A stretch of DNA of 9,310 bases. It comes from Methanosarcinales archaeon (GTDB lineage Archaea > Halobacteriota > Syntropharchaeia > Alkanophagales > Methanospirareceae). A program made the position numbers and the translations under genes. Location: contig QMVO01000049.1 in the NCBI GenBank assembly GCA_003661125.1, forward strand, positions 1 through 9,310, given 5' to 3'. Under the pieces are notes generated by a model. That model saw only the letters and a program-made list of their open reading frames with translations, was not told the DNA's origin and ran no database searches. Shown here one piece after another: positions 6,701 to 9,310 of the stretch (position 1 is the first letter of the stretch; every line of letters starts with the position of its first letter).

Positions 6701-6706
6701 CCCGCA
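6692..6706 (-). repeat. Candidate right terminal inverted repeat of the IS66 element
   Basis: On the minus strand this reads TGCGGGATGAACAAA, the partner of 5258-5272. It overlaps the transposase start codon, which is unusual. The alternative at 6769-6778 (CCAGAATGAA on the minus strand) would leave the gene wholly inside the element. Confidence 0.3.
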
Positions 6707-6850
6707 TTTTCAATTCTTTCTCATTTTAGTAATGATTTTCGGTTTTTAACGGTTTTCACTGGCTATTTTTCATTCTGGGCTGAGATAATTTCCGCAAACC
6801 ACTATTTTATCAAAAAAGAATAACTTTAAAAATCTAATAGGTACGAAATA

Positions 6851-6868
6851 TTTAATTATATTATAAAT
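6851..6868 (+). promoter_or_regulatory. TATA box for the DNA methyltransferase, probable leaderless start
   Basis: The run ends in TTATAAAT (6861-6868), centred about 22-23 bases before the ATG at 6887. Transcription would start at or next to the ATG. There is no Shine-Dalgarno sequence before the ATG (only CCTAATATAAAATAAAAA), which agrees with a leaderless mRNA. The rest of 6707-6886 is AT-rich, with no gene seen. Confidence 0.5.
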
Positions 6869-6886
6869 CCTAATATAAAATAAAAA

Positions 6887-8698
6887 ATGGCAGATAAAGT
6901 AAAAACCATTGGTCAATATTTTACGCCAAGATCGGTTGCTGATTTCATGATTAATTTAGGGAACAAAGGTATTACAGCTAAAGTGTTAGAGCCGTGTGCA
7001 GGAAAGGGAATTTTTCTGGATGTTTTATGGAAAAAAGGATTTAGAAATGTCACGGCATACGAAATAGACTCTTCACTACCTAATAAATCTCATATTAAGA
7101 TAGAATACCGGGATTTTCTTTCAACAAATATACAAGAGAAATTTGACATGATTATAGGTAATCCCCCTTATGTGAGATGGAAAAACATTCCTGTGGAAGT
7201 TCATGAAAAATTGCGCAGCGGGTCTTATTGGCAAAACAAGATTAACGGTTTATCCGATTTGTTGTATGCGTTTATTTACCTCTGTATTGACAAACTCGAA
7301 GAAAATGGAGAATTAATATTCATTACCCCTATTTTTTGGACGCAAACGCTCCATGCTGCCAAGCTCAGGCAATATATGTGTGAAAAAGGCGATTTAGAAG
7401 TTCATATAACATTCAATGAAATGCGTATCTTTAAAGAGGTTTCCACAAGTGCTCTTATTTTCAAATATGTAAAGAAGAAAACAGGAAAACCAGTCAAGAT
7501 AGTTCATGTATGGAGTAAGGATAAACTGACCAAAAAAACACTTGACAAAGTAACCGAACTTCTGCAACGATTAGAAAAAGGAGAAGATTATATAAAGGAA
7601 GATTACTTCGAAGCATATCTCCATCCACAGTTTAGAAACGGAAAGCCTTGGAAACCCCTCTCACCAAATATTTTCACGATGCTCACTACAATCGAAGACA
7701 CGTGTCGTGAGTTTTCGCCAACGATTACTGTTGAAATCAATAATAAACCTTTAAATTTACCTCTTTCTAAATTGCTTGAGGGCGAAGATTTAGAAGAATT
7801 GGGAATTTATAAGAACACGTGTAAACAAGTGAGGTTCGCAAGAAAACCATATTATGTGGTTCTTGAGAGGTCCGAACCCGAACTTACGAACTTTTTTGAA
7901 AAAGATTTATCCAAAATTGGAGGTAAGTTAGAGAATGAAACAGAGAGATATGTAAGGCTTGGTGATATTGCGGAAATAGGAAATGGGATGGTCAGCGGAC
8001 TCGACAGAGCATTTCAGGTAACAAATCCAAACAAATTTACCGAAAAAGAAAAAGAAACGTTTATTTCTGTTATCAAAGCTTTTAGTCTCGAGCAGTATTA
8101 CTTTAAGAACGCAACACCTTACATCTTTATAAATGAAGTAGAAAATGAAGAAGACCTTAAACGGGAATACCCAAACATATACAGGCATTTGCTTAGATAT
8201 CGTGACAAATTAGAAAAACGTTATAACTATGATAGGGACATTCCTTGGTGGCATTGGGTGTTTCCGAGGAATCAAAAACTCATGGAAAATAATCATGAAA
8301 AGATATTTACACCCTGTAAGGAGAGAATAGATACTAAAGCTTACACCAGATTTGTGTATGTTAAAGGCCCTTATTATGCAACACAAGACGTTACAGTTAT
8401 TGTTAAGAAACCCTATTTCAAGGAGGATACAAAGTATCTGCTTGCGTTACTAAATTCTAATGTTATTTTTACATGGATTAAATACAAGGGATTAACAAGA
8501 GGAGGCGTAGTTGAATTTTCCGAAAGACCCTTGTCTAGAATACCAATAAGACTTATAGATTGGGACAATCCATTGGAAGCAGACATTCATGAACGAATTG
8601 TGCGATTAGTAGAAAAAAATTTACAAATCCATCAGACCAAACTATGCAAAGAGAGTATAGAGAAATACATAAGGAATCTGTATGGCTTAGCCCTCTAA
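6887..8698 (+). CDS. Gamma-class adenine-N6 DNA methyltransferase (TaqI/HindII-like)
   Basis: This enzyme methylates adenine N6 in a specific DNA site using S-adenosylmethionine. In its 603 aa the motif order is X (GQYFTPRSVADFM, 9-21), I (VLEPCAGKGIFL, 33-44), the acidic SAM contact (AYEIDSS, 57-63) and the catalytic IV motif NPPY at 92-95, followed by the long C-terminal target-recognition part. That order defines the gamma class of M.TaqI and M.HincII. LGDIAEIGNGMVSGLDRAFQV at about 358-378 is the conserved entry into the recognition domain. No nuclease motif is visible at either end, so this is not an obvious type IIG fusion. It converges on the HincII-like endonuclease gene, overlapping by 4 nt, and should protect that enzyme's sites. 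Base composition is more AT-rich than in genes left of the IS, which suggests transfer. Confidence 0.92.
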   Translation: MADKVKTIGQYFTPRSVADFMINLGNKGITAKVLEPCAGKGIFLDVLWKKGFRNVTAYEIDSSLPNKSHIKIEYRDFLSTNIQEKFDMIIGNPPYVRWKNIPVEVHEKLRSGSYWQNKINGLSDLLYAFIYLCIDKLEENGELIFITPIFWTQTLHAAKLRQYMCEKGDLEVHITFNEMRIFKEVSTSALIFKYVKKKTGKPVKIVHVWSKDKLTKKTLDKVTELLQRLEKGEDYIKEDYFEAYLHPQFRNGKPWKPLSPNIFTMLTTIEDTCREFSPTITVEINNKPLNLPLSKLLEGEDLEELGIYKNTCKQVRFARKPYYVVLERSEPELTNFFEKDLSKIGGKLENETERYVRLGDIAEIGNGMVSGLDRAFQVTNPNKFTEKEKETFISVIKAFSLEQYYFKNATPYIFINEVENEEDLKREYPNIYRHLLRYRDKLEKRYNYDRDIPWWHWVFPRNQKLMENNHEKIFTPCKERIDTKAYTRFVYVKGPYYATQDVTVIVKKPYFKEDTKYLLALLNSNVIFTWIKYKGLTRGGVVEFSERPLSRIPIRLIDWDNPLEADIHERIVRLVEKNLQIHQTKLCKESIEKYIRNLYGLAL

Positions 8699-9310
8699 GA
8701 AACATCTCTTAGCCGCTCAATACGCTCTTTTAGATTTTCTGCAAGTGTTCCATACTTTTCTTCCTTACCCTTGACATGGCTCTTCCATTGCGCCGCAAAA
8801 GTATCAGTGAGATTTTCTACAAATGAAAGTCTATCTTGCTCTATTTCCACCATATCCTTTACATGCCCCTGTATTTGAATAGCAGCATCAAAATTTATCT
8901 GCGGTAACTTAGATAGGTCTAATAGAAACAAGTCACGAGTATGTATATTTGTGATGGTAGTTCCATCTTTTGATGTGGCATAGCCAACTCCTATGAACCA
9001 TAAGCTTACCTTTTCCAGCATTTTATAGGCATCGTCTCTGTTAAGAAGCTCGTTAAAAAATTTCAATAATCTTTCAGCGGACATTATATTCGGAGGTCTA
9101 CTACTTCTTTCTATGTAGTGAGATTTAACATTAAGTAGAATTACATCATTTGCATCTTTGATAACATCTCTTCCACAGAATAAAACTATATCTCCTGCTT
9201 CTTGTTGCCATCTTCCAATGGGGTTCCCTCTAACAAAATCTTTTATCTGTTTTTCAGTAATAAGTAACCTATCTCTCCCAAACTTAAACCCCCACCAGGT
9301 CTGTTGAAGA
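8695..9310 (-). CDS. HincII/HindII-family type II restriction endonuclease, N-terminus outside window
   Basis: The minus frame is open from the TAG at 8695-8697 to the right edge, giving 204 residues. The ATG at 9084 is residue 76 of this stretch and lies within conserved sequence, so it is not the start. The match to HincII is clear: VKSHYIERSSRPPNIMSA against VKTRNISKSAQAPNIISA, and INFDAAIQIQGHVKDM against INWAAAMQIQFHVRDL. HincII cuts GTYRAC to blunt ends. Asp40 (AGDIVLF) fits HincII Asp114 and Lys62 fits Lys129, but the position of Asp127 is Asn60. The Gln138 position, which pushes into the DNA centre in HincII, is Arg71. HincII has 258 residues, so roughly a quarter to a third is missing to the right. 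The convergent methyltransferase is the expected partner. Confidence 0.88.
   Translation of the reverse strand, partial: LQQTWWGFKFGRDRLLITEKQIKDFVRGNPIGRWQQEAGDIVLFCGRDVIKDANDVILLNVKSHYIERSSRPPNIMSAERLLKFFNELLNRDDAYKMLEKVSLWFIGVGYATSKDGTTITNIHTRDLFLLDLSKLPQINFDAAIQIQGHVKDMVEIEQDRLSFVENLTDTFAAQWKSHVKGKEEKYGTLAENLKERIERLRDVS

Larger units (their letters stand above)
5258..6706 (-). mobile_element. IS66-family insertion sequence (single-ORF type), approximate limits
   Basis: The element is recognised from its transposase, which fills nearly all of it. No TnpA or TnpB helper gene is present, as in the ISBst12-like subgroup. The limits given are the outer bases of the best imperfect inverted repeat seen (13 of 15 matching). 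A second candidate puts the right end about 75 bases further out, near 6780. No 8-bp target duplication could be found around either, so the boundaries are tentative and the insertion may be old. Confidence 0.5.

Noticed and set aside
6731..6760. Repeated CGGTTTT-type motif upstream of the transposase as a possible repeat array
   Set aside because: Only two short, uneven copies are present. It is not a CRISPR or regulatory array; it may simply be AT-rich promoter sequence.
8695..9084. A 129-aa stand-alone protein starting at the ATG at 9084
   Set aside because: The frame stays open upstream, and the upstream residues hold the nuclease catalytic strand of HincII; 9084 is an internal methionine.
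1..9310. tRNA, rRNA or CRISPR arrays
   Set aside because: No tRNA-like arm pattern, rRNA signature or regularly spaced repeat was seen by reading either strand, though small RNAs cannot be excluded by eye.

Overview
The window looks like a euryarchaeal chromosome segment. It carries UPF0282 and a stand-alone Bud32 kinase, both typical of archaea, together with archaeal TATA-like promoter boxes and GGTGA-type ribosome binding sites. One gene appears to be leaderless. A methanogen or anaerobic methane/alkane oxidiser relative is plausible, but no gene here fixes the lineage.

Left part (1-5144): conserved housekeeping genes, mostly on the plus strand. They are a UPF0282 metallo-beta-lactamase-fold protein (409-1299), a DsrE-like small sulfur-relay-type protein (1334-1738), the KEOPS kinase Bud32 (1743-2321), a class I PLP aminotransferase (2419-3558) and a Mrp/NBP35-like P-loop ATPase without the usual CxxC (3572-4324). 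LarE, a sulfur transferase of the three-cysteine type (4317-5144), is on the minus strand and converges on the Mrp-like gene with an 8-nt overlap. A 35-codon frame coupled to Bud32 (2318-2425) looks like a truncated XdhC/CoxI N-terminus. Bases 1-321 hold an open plus-strand frame cut by the window edge, and a second open stretch in the same frame; neither was recognised.

Middle (about 5230-6800): a single-ORF IS66-family insertion sequence with an apparently intact DDE transposase on the minus strand. Its ends are not clear. Two candidate imperfect inverted repeats and a hairpin beside the left end are described.

Right part (6887-9310): a restriction-modification locus, visibly more AT-rich than the left half. 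A TaqI-like gamma-class adenine-N6 DNA methyltransferase (plus strand) converges with a 4-nt overlap on a HincII/HindII-family restriction endonuclease (minus strand). The endonuclease reading frame stays open to the right edge, so the ATG at 9084 is internal. It aligns by eye with HincII, but Asn replaces the second catalytic Asp of the D...DxK site and Arg replaces the DNA-intercalating Gln. The IS beside an AT-rich R-M pair suggests an accessory island next to a stable chromosomal block.
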